DNA of 64,000 nucleotides from Sneathiella sedimenti (GCF_017313765.1 NZ_JAFLNC010000001.1:682001-746000), one strand, 5' to 3'. Positions 52,274 to 61,820 are shown, numbered from the stretch's first letter. The notes: generated by a model from the sequence alone, not told the origin. Numbers and translations are program-made.

Positions 52274-54709
52274 TCAGTTTGTTTTTGGCATCGCACGGAG
52301 TTCCACAAGCGCTTTTTCCGCATCCACGTTCTCCGGAAAATGTTGCGACTTACCTAACGCTAGCGCTTGTTCAAGCTCCTTTATAGCTTTGCCCCGATTG
52401 CCTTCCGCTTTATAGGCCATCCCGAGATGATAGCGCAGGATCGCCATATTTGGCTCTTTTTCGACCGCGCTCCGTAGCAACGGGGTCGCCATGTCATATT
52501 CTTTCAGCCGGTAGTGAATCCAACCGAGCGTATCCTGGAAATAAGGTACTTTAGAGTTTCTGAACCGCTTCGCAAGGGTGTAAGCCCCCTGCAATTCCAC
52601 TTCATTCTCGGCATTCTCTGCAATCAGGCTGGCGAGGTTATTGACCACAATTTCCGAGTTCGGCCGGCTTTCTAGCAGCTTCTCATAAACTGCGATGGCG
52701 GCGGAAATGTCGCCGTCCACTTCATAAATGCCCGCCTGCATCATATTCAGCATGAACCCGTCAGGGATTGCCCTCAGGCCTTCACTTAGGACTTCAGAGG
52801 CGTCTTTCTTTTTGCCGACCGACAGAAAATACTTTGCCAGAATGACGTAACCCGATTCCTCCTGCGGGTCGCCGGCGATGGCATCCCGGATCAGCTTCAC
52901 AGCCTCCTCAGGCTGGTTCTTGCTAAATTTTATTTCGGCAAGAAACCTGCTGGCGAGATAGTTCCTCTGGCTGTTGGCGAGCACATTGCTGAGAAAATTT
53001 TCCGCCTTCTCAACATCCCCGTCGCGAAGATAGGCCTGGACCAGCGATTTCATCGCCTGCCCTGCTTCGGGTGTCACTTCATAAGCCTTCTCGAACGCGC
53101 TCCGGCTTTCCTCGAGATTTTGCAAGCCTGCCAGCGCCGCACCGCTAATCTGATATCCTGCCGAATCCGCACCATCGAGCGCCTGCAGGCGTTCGGCGAT
53201 TTCCTCCGCCGCAACCCAATCCTGCTTTCTCAGCTTTACCTCGGCCAACATCTTCAAGACGCCCGTTTCATTCGGGTTATTTTCTGCGATCTTTTCAAGC
53301 AGCCGTTCAGCCCTCTGCATCTCACCATGACGAATGAAAAACTGGGCGTAGACCGTGCCGACCCGTGGCGCCTGATTGCTAAAGCGATACGCCGCCGCAA
53401 AGCGATCTTCAGCAAGTTCCATACTGCCGTTGATTTCATGAGCCTTTGCAAGAAGAAGTGAAGCCCGGACAGAACGTGGCTGCTGACGCATGGAAGAACG
53501 CAGGTTCGCGATAGCCGCGTCTATCTCACCCCGATCAATCTGCATGGCACCAACAAGGACCAGCGCATCCGTACTGGATGGATCAATATTGAGCACATCC
53601 CCGGCAAGGCTCTCTGCTTCCTTGTAATCCCCTCGCGAGAAATGAAGCTGTGCCAGCTTGTTTCTGGCAGCAATCTCATCTTCAACCGTACTCGCCCGAT
53701 CAATAATTGATCCGAGAATGACCATGGCCCGCTCGTCGTCTTTTCCTGCCTCCGCAAGCGCCGCCAGCGCAAAGCGATAGTCGACGACATTCGGATATTT
53801 CTCGATCAGCTGCTCCAACTCGTGGGCCGCCGCATCATCGCCCTTCGTTGATTTGACAAAACGGACGACATCCAGATTGGCGGTAACATCCTCCGGATGT
53901 TCCATTGCAATTTTGCGAATTTCTTCTTCTGCCTTTTCCTGTCGGTCATTCTTCAGATAGAAACGGACAAGGCTTTTGCGAAAGGCGGCATTATCCGGAT
54001 TATCAGCGATAAGCTGGGAAAACACCTCAATAATGTCTTCCGTTCGCCCGAGATTTTCGAGTGCCCGGATCTTTACGACCTGCAGCTGAGCATTCCCCTT
54101 GTTGTGGACAAGGCCTTCATCGAGAATTTTTACGGCGGCGGTTGCATCTCCTGTAGAAAGTTTTTCCGCTGATAGAATAAGGATCGCGTCAATATTTGAC
54201 GGGTCAATCTCCAACGCCTTTTCCGCGGCTGCGATTGCCCCTGTTTTATCGCCCAACCGGAACATGACCGCAGATTTCAAGGCCAGGGCATCCGGGTTGT
54301 CCGGGGCCAGCTCCATGACAAGGCCACTGGTTTCCAGCGCATTCTCCAATTTGCCCGACAGCAGCATAATCTTGCCGTAACGTACCTGCGCCTTCAGATG
54401 TTTTGGATCAATCTCGATCGCCTTGAGGATATCGCCTGCATATTTCCGCCAGTTTCCCTCGCTCTCCTCGACGAGGGCGAGCCCATACCAGCCGTCAGCG
54501 AAGTTTTCCTTGAGTTGCAGGGCATTCCGAAATTCAATTCCCGCCTTAACGAAGTTACCTTGCTCGACAAATGTCATTCCGGCGGTGAAATGAGCCTGCG
54601 CCTTTTCCTCAGGCGAATCGCAGGCGGAAAGGGTGAAAACGATTATAACTAGTGCGGCAACACTTGTTAGTCGTGACTTAAAAGACCCGAATATACTTCC
54701 AAGTGTCAT
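52274..54709 (-). CDS. prsT: TPR lipoprotein PrsT, exosortase/EPS-associated
   Basis: An 811-residue protein. It has a lipoprotein signal ending TLSAC with Cys30, followed by about 20 tetratricopeptide repeats (AHFTAGMTFVEQGNFVKAGIEFRNALQLKENFADGWYGLALV is the first). This matches the PEP-CTERM TPR lipoprotein family (TIGR02917), though it is somewhat shorter than the ~900-residue typical form. TPR lipoproteins act as scaffolds for polymer export (compare AlgK, PelB). It heads the operon with the secretion ATPase. Confidence 0.9.
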   Translation of the reverse strand: MTLGSIFGSFKSRLTSVAALVIIVFTLSACDSPEEKAQAHFTAGMTFVEQGNFVKAGIEFRNALQLKENFADGWYGLALVEESEGNWRKYAGDILKAIEIDPKHLKAQVRYGKIMLLSGKLENALETSGLVMELAPDNPDALALKSAVMFRLGDKTGAIAAAEKALEIDPSNIDAILILSAEKLSTGDATAAVKILDEGLVHNKGNAQLQVVKIRALENLGRTEDIIEVFSQLIADNPDNAAFRKSLVRFYLKNDRQEKAEEEIRKIAMEHPEDVTANLDVVRFVKSTKGDDAAAHELEQLIEKYPNVVDYRFALAALAEAGKDDERAMVILGSIIDRASTVEDEIAARNKLAQLHFSRGDYKEAESLAGDVLNIDPSSTDALVLVGAMQIDRGEIDAAIANLRSSMRQQPRSVRASLLLAKAHEINGSMELAEDRFAAAYRFSNQAPRVGTVYAQFFIRHGEMQRAERLLEKIAENNPNETGVLKMLAEVKLRKQDWVAAEEIAERLQALDGADSAGYQISGAALAGLQNLEESRSAFEKAYEVTPEAGQAMKSLVQAYLRDGDVEKAENFLSNVLANSQRNYLASRFLAEIKFSKNQPEEAVKLIRDAIAGDPQEESGYVILAKYFLSVGKKKDASEVLSEGLRAIPDGFMLNMMQAGIYEVDGDISAAIAVYEKLLESRPNSEIVVNNLASLIAENAENEVELQGAYTLAKRFRNSKVPYFQDTLGWIHYRLKEYDMATPLLRSAVEKEPNMAILRYHLGMAYKAEGNRGKAIKELEQALALGKSQHFPENVDAEKALVELRAMPKTN

Positions 54710-54765
54710 TGTTAAACCTTCTGTCCCTTTTCATTTACGCTGGATAACCAGTATTACACATATAT

Positions 54766-54802
54766 AAAATGAATTGTTGCTTCAATCAGGCAATTTCATT
54801 TT
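54766..54802. promoter_or_regulatory. Inverted repeat upstream of prsT
   Basis: AAAATGAATTG (54766-54776) and CAATTTCATTTT (54791-54802) form an 11-pair stem with one bulged base and a 14-base loop. It lies in the 223-base gap between prsT and the Alg13-like gene, about 60-95 bases upstream of the prsT start. It may be an operator or a terminator-like hairpin for the glycosyltransferase operon reading in from upstream. Confidence 0.4.
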
Positions 54803-54932
54803 ACCGCTACACATTCCATCAAACAGCTCATGGTACAAAAGCAAGCGCATGGATAAGTCGGTTCGTGATAGCCACCAATTTATCGGCGATTTCTCAAGAT
54901 ATGTTTAATGGTTCCCTCGGTATTTTCCGAGT

Positions 54933-55448
54933 TTACAAGCCTTTTGGTGCCCGTCCGTCATAAATGAAATTGCGGATGGACTGAAGCAGTTGCGGCTCGG
55001 CAAACTCGCTGGCGGCCTCATTGATTTTGGAGGGAGGATTGGCAATCAATTCATCAAGAACAGGACCCAGTTCCGTCTCATCCTTGGCTACATAAATCCC
55101 GCTTCGCCGGGCGAATTGTTCCGCCGTAGCAATCTGGTGATCGTTGCGAGTCTCTTTAAGCGCTCCCTTGCGCGGCATGATCAGCAGTGGTTTCTTCATC
55201 GTCAGAGCGGTAATGATTGTTCCCATGCCGGCATGGGCGACAATCAGGTCCGCTCCCTCAAACCTGCTTTTGAAGTTATCGGGATCGAGAAAGCTCTGCC
55301 AGGCGAAATTGCGGGGTTTGTACCCTTCCTCACCAAGTTCTGCGACCTGTGCGAATATATCTTTATAGCCAGAGTCCAGCGCCCAGTTATCAAGTCCCTT
55401 GATCAGGCGGTCAAAGCGAAGCTCATGGCCAACGGTTACAAATATCAT
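54933..55448 (-). CDS. Split glycosyltransferase, catalytic half (Alg13/PssE-like)
   Basis: A 171-residue protein equal to the C-terminal, donor-binding half of a GT28-type enzyme: MIFVTVGHELRFDRLIKGLD, then ADLIVAHAGMGTIITALTMKKPLLIMPR with the conserved His/Gly of the UDP-sugar site, and DHQIATAEQF. In eukaryotes Alg13 works only with its membrane anchor Alg14; bacterial pairs (PssD/PssE, EpsE/F-like) transfer glucuronic acid or GlcNAc onto a lipid-linked sugar. The anchor half is encoded upstream with a four-base overlap (55445-55448). Confidence 0.9.
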   Translation of the reverse strand: MIFVTVGHELRFDRLIKGLDNWALDSGYKDIFAQVAELGEEGYKPRNFAWQSFLDPDNFKSRFEGADLIVAHAGMGTIITALTMKKPLLIMPRKGALKETRNDHQIATAEQFARRSGIYVAKDETELGPVLDELIANPPSKINEAASEFAEPQLLQSIRNFIYDGRAPKGL

Positions 55449-55939
55449 ACGACTGACCCCTTGAATTCCGGACCTTTTTTACCCGTCTCGCCGGTGGCCA
55501 GGTGCTCCCATTGCGTGAGCCAGAGGTCGGCGCAACCGCCGGCTTTCTGGCCGGACAAGGATAAGGCTCCGGCGTTGGCGATACTGTCTACCCAGATGGT
55601 GCGCGCACCCATAAGCCGGCCAATCTTAAGAGCGAAAAACCCTGCTGCCGCACCGGTCGAGACAACCACGTCGGGCCGTTCGCGGATCAGGATCATCAAT
55701 ATGCCGACCAACTGCCGCAGAAGACGGAACTTCTGCCACCGGTTGGCATCCACCACCCGGTAAAATTTCGGAATGGATTGCCCCCGGCGTTCCGCATCAG
55801 CCACCAGGTCTTCCCGGTAGCCTTCCTTCGTGGTGACATAGACAGCATCACAATCGTCCCAGGCCGCGCGAAGCCGCTGCAGCTGAACCCAGTGGCCTCC
55901 CGCCGAGGATATCGCCAATACTTTCGGTTTTTCAGACAT
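55445..55939 (-). CDS. Split glycosyltransferase, membrane-anchor half (Alg14/PssD-like)
   Basis: A 164-residue protein: KVLAISSAGGHWVQLQRL is the typical Alg14 start, followed by RERPDVVVSTGAAAGFFALKIGRLMGARTIWVDSIA, the acceptor-half motif. A hydrophobic stretch (RLLRQLVGILMILIR) may attach to the membrane. It works with the next gene as a two-part enzyme, likely adding the second sugar of the exopolysaccharide repeat unit. Confidence 0.9.
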   Translation of the reverse strand: MSEKPKVLAISSAGGHWVQLQRLRAAWDDCDAVYVTTKEGYREDLVADAERRGQSIPKFYRVVDANRWQKFRLLRQLVGILMILIRERPDVVVSTGAAAGFFALKIGRLMGARTIWVDSIANAGALSLSGQKAGGCADLWLTQWEHLATGETGKKGPEFKGSVV

Positions 55940-55973
55940 GAATACTCAATCTCTTTACTTCAAATAATCTACG

Positions 55974-56717
55974 TCAGGCTTGCTGCTGCAGCTGTCCAAA
56001 TGTCCGGACAGAGAAATTTTCCGCCTTTGCCATCTCAAGCAGCTGCCGGGTCGCCTCCAGCACAAACCTGTTTCGGTCCTTGTCGGTCTTGCGTTCGAAA
56101 TCATGCAGGAGGACAACGCCCCCACCGGCGTTCTTGACGGTCTCCGCCAGCTTCTCCGCCGGGATGGTTTCCGGACAGGTATCCGTAGAATCGATTGTCC
56201 ACCACGCCATGCGGCGACCCTTGAACAATGTCTGCAAAAGCGTCGCAAGCGTGATTTTTCCATTTGGCGGCCGGAAATAGGTAATGTCCACCTCGTTGCG
56301 GCTGAGGCAATCTATTCCTGCCTCGATATCATTTGCCACCTTCCATGGAAGATCTTTCCACGCATTCAGATGCGCATAGGAATGGCTGCCGATCTCATGG
56401 CCATTCGCGATAATTTTCGGGACAACTTCCGCATTATTGTCCGCCTGCACCCCAAGCACGAAAAATGTAGCGGACGCGTTATACTCGGCCAGCAAGTCAA
56501 GGAGTTCCGGAGTGAAGTTCGCACTTGGCCCGTCATCATAGGTCAGCACAACCGTTTTGGATTCACGGCAGCGTGCCTGGAGATTTCGGACATTGCCGAG
56601 CCGGTACAAATAGGGAAGAACAATCCAGACCCCCAAAGCGGCAATTATCAACAAACCAACCGTAGTGACTGCAAACATTCCCGAACCCTGACAAATTTTC
56701 TTTATTCCTGACGACAA
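55974..56717 (-). CDS. Polysaccharide deacetylase (NodB domain), membrane-anchored
   Basis: A 247-residue protein. One N-terminal membrane helix (about 14-37) anchors a periplasmic NodB domain (CE4). It has motif 1 TYDDGPS with Asp61/Asp62, motif 2 HSYAH with metal ligands His112/His116, motif 3 FRPPNGK, motif 4 WWTIDSTDT, and motif 5 VVLLHDF. All catalytic residues are present. It likely removes acetyl groups from an N-acetylhexosamine in the exopolysaccharide, which would make a charged polymer. It is upstream of and on the same strand as the split glycosyltransferase genes (34-base gap). Confidence 0.93.
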   Translation of the reverse strand: MSSGIKKICQGSGMFAVTTVGLLIIAALGVWIVLPYLYRLGNVRNLQARCRESKTVVLTYDDGPSANFTPELLDLLAEYNASATFFVLGVQADNNAEVVPKIIANGHEIGSHSYAHLNAWKDLPWKVANDIEAGIDCLSRNEVDITYFRPPNGKITLATLLQTLFKGRRMAWWTIDSTDTCPETIPAEKLAETVKNAGGGVVLLHDFERKTDKDRNRFVLEATRQLLEMAKAENFSVRTFGQLQQQA

Positions 56718-56925
56718 GCTTCAATATAGGTAACAGAATCTCGATAATTAGTTAATTTGTTTAAATTTGCAGTGAAGCAATTACTTTTAATCAGACGGAA
56801 TTCATTTTTTGCAACAGGATTTTAATTAAATTCGGCAATAGTTTGTCCGTCCTGGCGAGATTTACCGGAAAGTCATATCGAATTTCCGTTACAATACATA
56901 AGTTATTTTTTAGGATCTGGAGTTA

Positions 56926-57903
56926 ATGAGCCTTTCATCGCAGCAGAGTACAGAGTTGGCAACGACACCCGCAATTTCGATTATCGTCATCAGTTACAAT
57001 ACCCGTGACATGACACTGAAAGCCCTTGAAACGACTTTTGCGGAAACCCGGGAAACGCCGTTCGAGGTTATCGTGATCGATAATGCGTCAACAGATGGAT
57101 CGGCCGAAGCCCTCACCGAACAGTATGCGGATAAAGCAAAGGTGATGTGCCTGGATGAAAATCTTGGGTTTGCTGCCGCCAACAATCTCGCGGCCAAGGA
57201 GGCGACAGGCGAGTTTTTACTGCTGCTCAATCCGGATACGGAAGTGCTTGACGGTGCGATCGATAAGCTGATGGCCTTCGCCAAAACTTATCCGGATGCC
57301 GGTATCTGGGGAGGGCGGACCGTGTTCGCCGATAAAAGCCTCAACCCAACCTCCTGCTGGTCGAATATGAGCCTCTGGAGTCTTACGAGCCAGGCGCTCG
57401 GCTTTTCCTCCATGTTCCGCAACTCCAGTTTTTTTAATCCAGAGGGCATGGGCAGCTGGGACCGCGACGGCATTCGGCAGGTCGATATCGTGACCGGCTG
57501 TTTCTTCCTAATCCGCCGCGATTTCTGGAATAGCCTTGGCGGGTTCGACAAGGACTTTTTCATGTATGCCGAAGAAGCGGACCTCTGTGCCCGCGCCGCC
57601 AAGGCGGGGGCGACCCCCATGGTCACTTCAGCCGCGACAATCATTCACCATGGCGGCGCATCTGAAACCGTGCAGTCGGATAAACTCGTTCGCCTGATCA
57701 AGGCAAAAATGACACTCATCTACAAGCATTTTCCCGCCGCTACGCGGGGCATGGCCATGTGGTTGATGAAACTCTGGCCGCTGTCACGGTATATGGCACA
57801 TCTTGTTCTTAGCAAGATCGGTCGGCAAAGCTCAAGAGACTCGGTTGCGGTCTGGAAGAGTGTCTGGGATCGACGGAATATCTGGACAAATGTGAGCGAC
57901 TAA
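56926..57903 (+). CDS. Glycosyltransferase family 2 (WbbL/rhamnosyltransferase-like)
   Basis: A 325-residue GT2 enzyme: ISIIVISYNTRDMTLKALE, VIDNASTDGSAEALTEQY, ENLGFAAANNLAAK, LLLNPDTEVLDGAIDKL, and TGCFFLIRRDFWNSLGGFDKDFFMYAEEADLCARA, which is the pattern of dTDP-rhamnosyltransferase WbbL-type proteins. ATG 56926 follows CTGGAG. It is divergent from the deacetylase. The 208-base gap between them is AT-rich with no clear operator. Confidence 0.93.
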   Translation: MSLSSQQSTELATTPAISIIVISYNTRDMTLKALETTFAETRETPFEVIVIDNASTDGSAEALTEQYADKAKVMCLDENLGFAAANNLAAKEATGEFLLLLNPDTEVLDGAIDKLMAFAKTYPDAGIWGGRTVFADKSLNPTSCWSNMSLWSLTSQALGFSSMFRNSSFFNPEGMGSWDRDGIRQVDIVTGCFFLIRRDFWNSLGGFDKDFFMYAEEADLCARAAKAGATPMVTSAATIIHHGGASETVQSDKLVRLIKAKMTLIYKHFPAATRGMAMWLMKLWPLSRYMAHLVLSKIGRQSSRDSVAVWKSVWDRRNIWTNVSD

Positions 57904-58001
57904 GGATAAGGCCACCTGTTCCGCCACTCAAATTTCTAAGGAATTGTGCCAAGCGTGCACTATAATAACATCAATTCATATTACGGGAGGGCAGCAGGAA
58001 C

Positions 58002-59879
58002 GTGGGCATTCGGCATCTGATATATTCATTCACCGCGGTTGTTTGCATTTCAGCGAACCTTGCCGTCGCGCAGGACCTGTTTGTCGATTTTGAAACGGGC
58101 AGCGACGCCAACAGTGGTCTTTCAAAGGAGACCCCCTGGCAGCACGCACCCGGCGACCCGAACGCAGGATCAAAAGCCGGCAGTTACAAGCTGCGCGCGG
58201 GAGACGTCGTCAATTTCAAGGGCGGGAGTGAATATTTTGGCCAGATCTTTGTTCCGGCGGGTGGCTCGGAGACCCAACCCGTCACCTACAGGGGCAATGG
58301 CTGGGGGAAGGAACGCGCCATCCTGAGTGGCGCCAAGGAACTGAAAACCGCCTTCAAGCCCTGCGCGTCCGCCAGTGACTGTTACAATAACCCCAACTGG
58401 AAAAAACTGTTCAAGTCCAGCCTGGAGGACGACGTCAATCCGTTTACGCCCATGTTCCTCTCCAAGGAACGCGTATGGATTGCGCGCGAACCGAATCAGC
58501 CCGATCCCTTCTGGTTTGACGATTATGAGCATTACAATGTGGTCGGCGGGGACGGAGCCGCCTCTGTCATGGGTCGGGATTATATCACCTTGGGCAGTGG
58601 CCTCGATAACACAGACGAGTCCAACTGGTGGAACGCGAGAATTGCGGTCTGGATGAAACCTAATCTGGTATTGTTGACGGAAGTGACCGGGATTGACAAA
58701 ACAACGGGTACGATAAAGTTTAACCCGCCCGGCAACGACCCCTATACCGACCGCGAATCATACTATGCACTGTTTAACCGGCCATCGGATGTCGACCAGC
58801 CCGGTGAGTATTTTATCGATAACGAAGCAGGACAGATTTTGATCTGGCCCGAAAACCCTGGGGCGATGGCGAATAGCCGCCTTTATATCAACGAATTGCC
58901 GGCGGGCTTTAATATCAACGGACAAAGCAACCTCGTCATCGAGGGGTTTCATATCAAACACTATTTTGGCGACCATGACGGCTGGGCCAGCGGAACTGCC
59001 ATCATCAATTCAGAACATCCGGTTCGAAATATTACCATTCGCGATAACTATATTGATCACCTCCGGTCGGTTGAGGGGATAGGCGCCATACAGCTTCATA
59101 AGGCCCAAAATGTAATTGTCAGCAATAATACGATCACCAATAGCCAGAAAAGCTCCGGCATCCGGTTCGGGTATTCGAAAGACATCATCATTCGCGACAA
59201 CGTCATTCACAAGATCGGGCGGACTGGTATCCGGCTTATCGAGACGGAGAATATCCAGGTTACCGGCAACACGCTGTCCGACATTCTCGGCGTCCATGGC
59301 AACGGCATGTCCGTTTACTTGAAGAACAAGACAATCCTTGTCGCCGAGAATATGTTCGATAATGTCCCCTTCGCCTTTACCTACCACGGCACAGGGAATA
59401 TTGACGAAGCCAACAGCATGTGGCTCCTGAGCAATATCTTTCTTGGGCGCGTTCGCAGCTGGGGAAGCCAGTTCGGCTCCATGCACTTCCTACATAACAT
59501 GATGCTGGCGGAAGTGGAGCCCGGTAAATCCATACAGATTCCCGGCGAAGAACCGTCAACGATCATCAAAAACAATATTATAGACGGACTGATCGTTGCC
59601 CCGGCGCCGGAAGACTGGGTTTTCTCGCACAATATCTATTCGGGCCTGAGCTGGCTGCAATCCTCGAAATATGGCTGGAGCCTGGAACCCGGCGGCGATA
59701 TCAATAAGGGTATTCCGGACGAGGTCTGGGGCTTCTTCTCCAAAAAACAGGCGAACGTCGCGCGCGGGATGGGCGACAATATTTATGACCTCCTGCCCGT
59801 CGATCAGTTCAAGGCCTATGACTTCAGCTATTGGAAAGAGGCGCGGCCCATTGGCCCCCGCGTAATTACCAGTCCATAG
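58002..59879 (+). CDS. Secreted right-handed beta-helix protein
   Basis: A 625-residue protein with a Sec signal peptide ending AVAQDL (near 24). The start of the mature part has FVDFETGSDANSGLSKETPWQHAPGDPNAG, a hallmark of secreted pectate-lyase-like proteins. The beta-helix core lies at about 310-480 (NLVIEGFHIKHYFG; NITIRDNYIDHLRSVEGIGAIQLHKAQNVIVSNNTITNSQKSSGIRFG; DIIIRDNVIHKIGRTGIRL). It could be a lyase, epimerase or acetyl-modifying scaffold for the exopolysaccharide; catalytic residues cannot be identified by eye. GTG start after AGCAGGAAC. Confidence 0.87.
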   Translation: MGIRHLIYSFTAVVCISANLAVAQDLFVDFETGSDANSGLSKETPWQHAPGDPNAGSKAGSYKLRAGDVVNFKGGSEYFGQIFVPAGGSETQPVTYRGNGWGKERAILSGAKELKTAFKPCASASDCYNNPNWKKLFKSSLEDDVNPFTPMFLSKERVWIAREPNQPDPFWFDDYEHYNVVGGDGAASVMGRDYITLGSGLDNTDESNWWNARIAVWMKPNLVLLTEVTGIDKTTGTIKFNPPGNDPYTDRESYYALFNRPSDVDQPGEYFIDNEAGQILIWPENPGAMANSRLYINELPAGFNINGQSNLVIEGFHIKHYFGDHDGWASGTAIINSEHPVRNITIRDNYIDHLRSVEGIGAIQLHKAQNVIVSNNTITNSQKSSGIRFGYSKDIIIRDNVIHKIGRTGIRLIETENIQVTGNTLSDILGVHGNGMSVYLKNKTILVAENMFDNVPFAFTYHGTGNIDEANSMWLLSNIFLGRVRSWGSQFGSMHFLHNMMLAEVEPGKSIQIPGEEPSTIIKNNIIDGLIVAPAPEDWVFSHNIYSGLSWLQSSKYGWSLEPGGDINKGIPDEVWGFFSKKQANVARGMGDNIYDLLPVDQFKAYDFSYWKEARPIGPRVITSP

Positions 59880-59890
59880 GCATCGGGAAC

Positions 59891-61783
59891 CTATCCGTCC
59901 ATCATCTGTTCTGCCCATATCTCGGCAGTGAGAAGTTGATAGATCCGTGCGGAATTATCAAGACGCCCTGATTTATGGTCCTTGATGAGCTGCTGCACAT
60001 AGTCGGCATCAAACCAGCCGCGAGCCTTCAGCCGCGCCGGGCTTAACATATCTCCCACCATTTCTGATAGTTCGCCGGAAATCCAGCTGCGGATCGGAAC
60101 GGCGAAGTTTGATTTGGGACGGTAAATAATCTCCTGCGGCAGGTATTTTTCCGCCACTTTCTTCAGCAGGTATTTTGAGGTGCCGTTGGTGTATTTCATA
60201 TGCCCCGGCAGGTTCATGCTGCTGGCGACAAATTCCCTGTCAATGAAAGGCACCCGCACCTCTACTGATTCCGACATCGAGGAACGGTCCGTATAGGTGA
60301 GGTTAAGGCCGCACATAAAGAGCTTGATATCTGTCTGACAAAGCTTGTTATAAGGGTCGTCCTGATAGGCGGATTCCATCACGCCATCATGATAGTCGGC
60401 GAGCGCGCCGAGTGAACTCTCCGCGACATCCGGCATAAGCGCGGACAGGGACTGCTGGTCATACTGCGCATAACTCCTGAGATAGGCTTCATTGGAAGGA
60501 AGCTCTGCGAAGGAGAGGAATTTCTTCGCCCAGCGTCCAAGGCGAAAACCCCGCCCGCCGACCTGAACCGGCAGGGCATCCGTCACTGCACGAATGGGAC
60601 CGCGTATAATTCCTGGCAGTTTGCGGTATTTTTCCGCCATCAGCCAGGCCTTCTGCCGGCGATACCCGAAATGCAATTCATCGGCACCCATACCGGACAA
60701 AAGAACCTTGATTCCCATATCTTTCGCCGACTGGCAGATCAACTTGGTATTGAGCGCGGCAGGATCACCAATGGGCTCATCCAGGCTGTAGATGACTTTT
60801 GGAAGCAGCGACATCAGGTCGGGATTGACGACAATTGACTCGTGATCGAACCCTTCTTTTTCGGCTAGCATTTCCGCATATTTCTGGTCATCGGCCATCT
60901 GCTCAACGCGTTTGTCCGCTTCCGACATGCCGATAGTGAAAGTTTTCAGCTTACCCAGCTTGCGCCGCGCGATGGTGCTGACCAGTGATGAATCAAGGCC
61001 GCCACTCAGGAAACTGCCGACCTCAACATCGGACACCAGATGCCGGTCGATGGAACTCTCGAAGCTTTTTGTCAGCTCTTCCACCGCATCCCGCTCATCT
61101 ATCGGGCCTGCTTGATAATCCGGCAGCTCCCAATAAGTGGTCTCCTTGATACTCCCATCCGTATCGACAACCAGATATTGCCCGGGCTGTACCTTTTGAA
61201 CGCCCTCCAAAATGCAGAAATGATCCGGCAGCCAGAGGAGCTGCATGCTGGCGGCAAGGGCCGAAAAATTCACCGCGAACGGTTCATCAATGATTTTCGC
61301 AATTGTCTTCAGCTCGGAGGAGAAACAGAAATTCTTCCCCTTTTTAAAGAAAAACAGGGGTTTGATGCCGAAATGATCACGGGCCAGAAAAAGTTCCTTT
61401 TTCTCACGGTCATAGATCGCGAAGGCGAACATGCCAATAAACTCTTCAAGGCATTTCGGCCCCTTCAGTCGGAACAGCTCCAGGACCACCTCGGTATCGG
61501 AATTCGTCTTGAACTGGACCCCATATTGCGTCTCAAGCGTCTTTTTAAGCTCTTTATAGTTATAGATCTCGCCATTATAGACGATGACATATTTATCCTT
61601 CTGCATCGGCTGGTCCGACCGCGGATCAACGTCGATGATCGACAGCCGCTGATGAGCAAGCGAAATATTCTCCTCAGACCAGACATCCTGTGAGTCCGGT
61701 CCGCGATGCTGCTGGATAACAGATGCGGCTTTCGCATGATCAACATGGTTCGGGAAATTCAAGAATCCGGCTAAACCGCACAT
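59891..61783 (-). CDS. asnB: Asparagine synthase-type amidotransferase
   Basis: A 630-residue glutamine-dependent amidotransferase. The N-terminal Ntn domain starts MCGLAGFLNF with nucleophile Cys2, and has HRGPDSQD and VYNGEIYNY at 68-76. The synthetase domain has the ATP pyrophosphatase loop SGGLDSS at 260-266, and YSLDEPIGDPAALNT. In exosortase A loci such a gene is a regular member and is thought to amidate a sugar carboxyl in the polysaccharide rather than aspartate. With a UDP-sugar dehydrogenase at 25.7 kb, a uronamide is possible. Convergent with the beta-helix gene, 11 bases apart. Confidence 0.92.
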   Translation of the reverse strand: MCGLAGFLNFPNHVDHAKAASVIQQHRGPDSQDVWSEENISLAHQRLSIIDVDPRSDQPMQKDKYVIVYNGEIYNYKELKKTLETQYGVQFKTNSDTEVVLELFRLKGPKCLEEFIGMFAFAIYDREKKELFLARDHFGIKPLFFFKKGKNFCFSSELKTIAKIIDEPFAVNFSALAASMQLLWLPDHFCILEGVQKVQPGQYLVVDTDGSIKETTYWELPDYQAGPIDERDAVEELTKSFESSIDRHLVSDVEVGSFLSGGLDSSLVSTIARRKLGKLKTFTIGMSEADKRVEQMADDQKYAEMLAEKEGFDHESIVVNPDLMSLLPKVIYSLDEPIGDPAALNTKLICQSAKDMGIKVLLSGMGADELHFGYRRQKAWLMAEKYRKLPGIIRGPIRAVTDALPVQVGGRGFRLGRWAKKFLSFAELPSNEAYLRSYAQYDQQSLSALMPDVAESSLGALADYHDGVMESAYQDDPYNKLCQTDIKLFMCGLNLTYTDRSSMSESVEVRVPFIDREFVASSMNLPGHMKYTNGTSKYLLKKVAEKYLPQEIIYRPKSNFAVPIRSWISGELSEMVGDMLSPARLKARGWFDADYVQQLIKDHKSGRLDNSARIYQLLTAEIWAEQMMDG

Positions 61784-61820
61784 GGCTAAAATCCTAAAAT
61801 CAGCGTATCGCTGAGTAAAT

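Noticed and set aside
55980-56711. Open frame of 243 codons on the plus strand
   Set aside because: It mirrors the polysaccharide deacetylase gene, all of whose catalytic motifs are on the minus strand.
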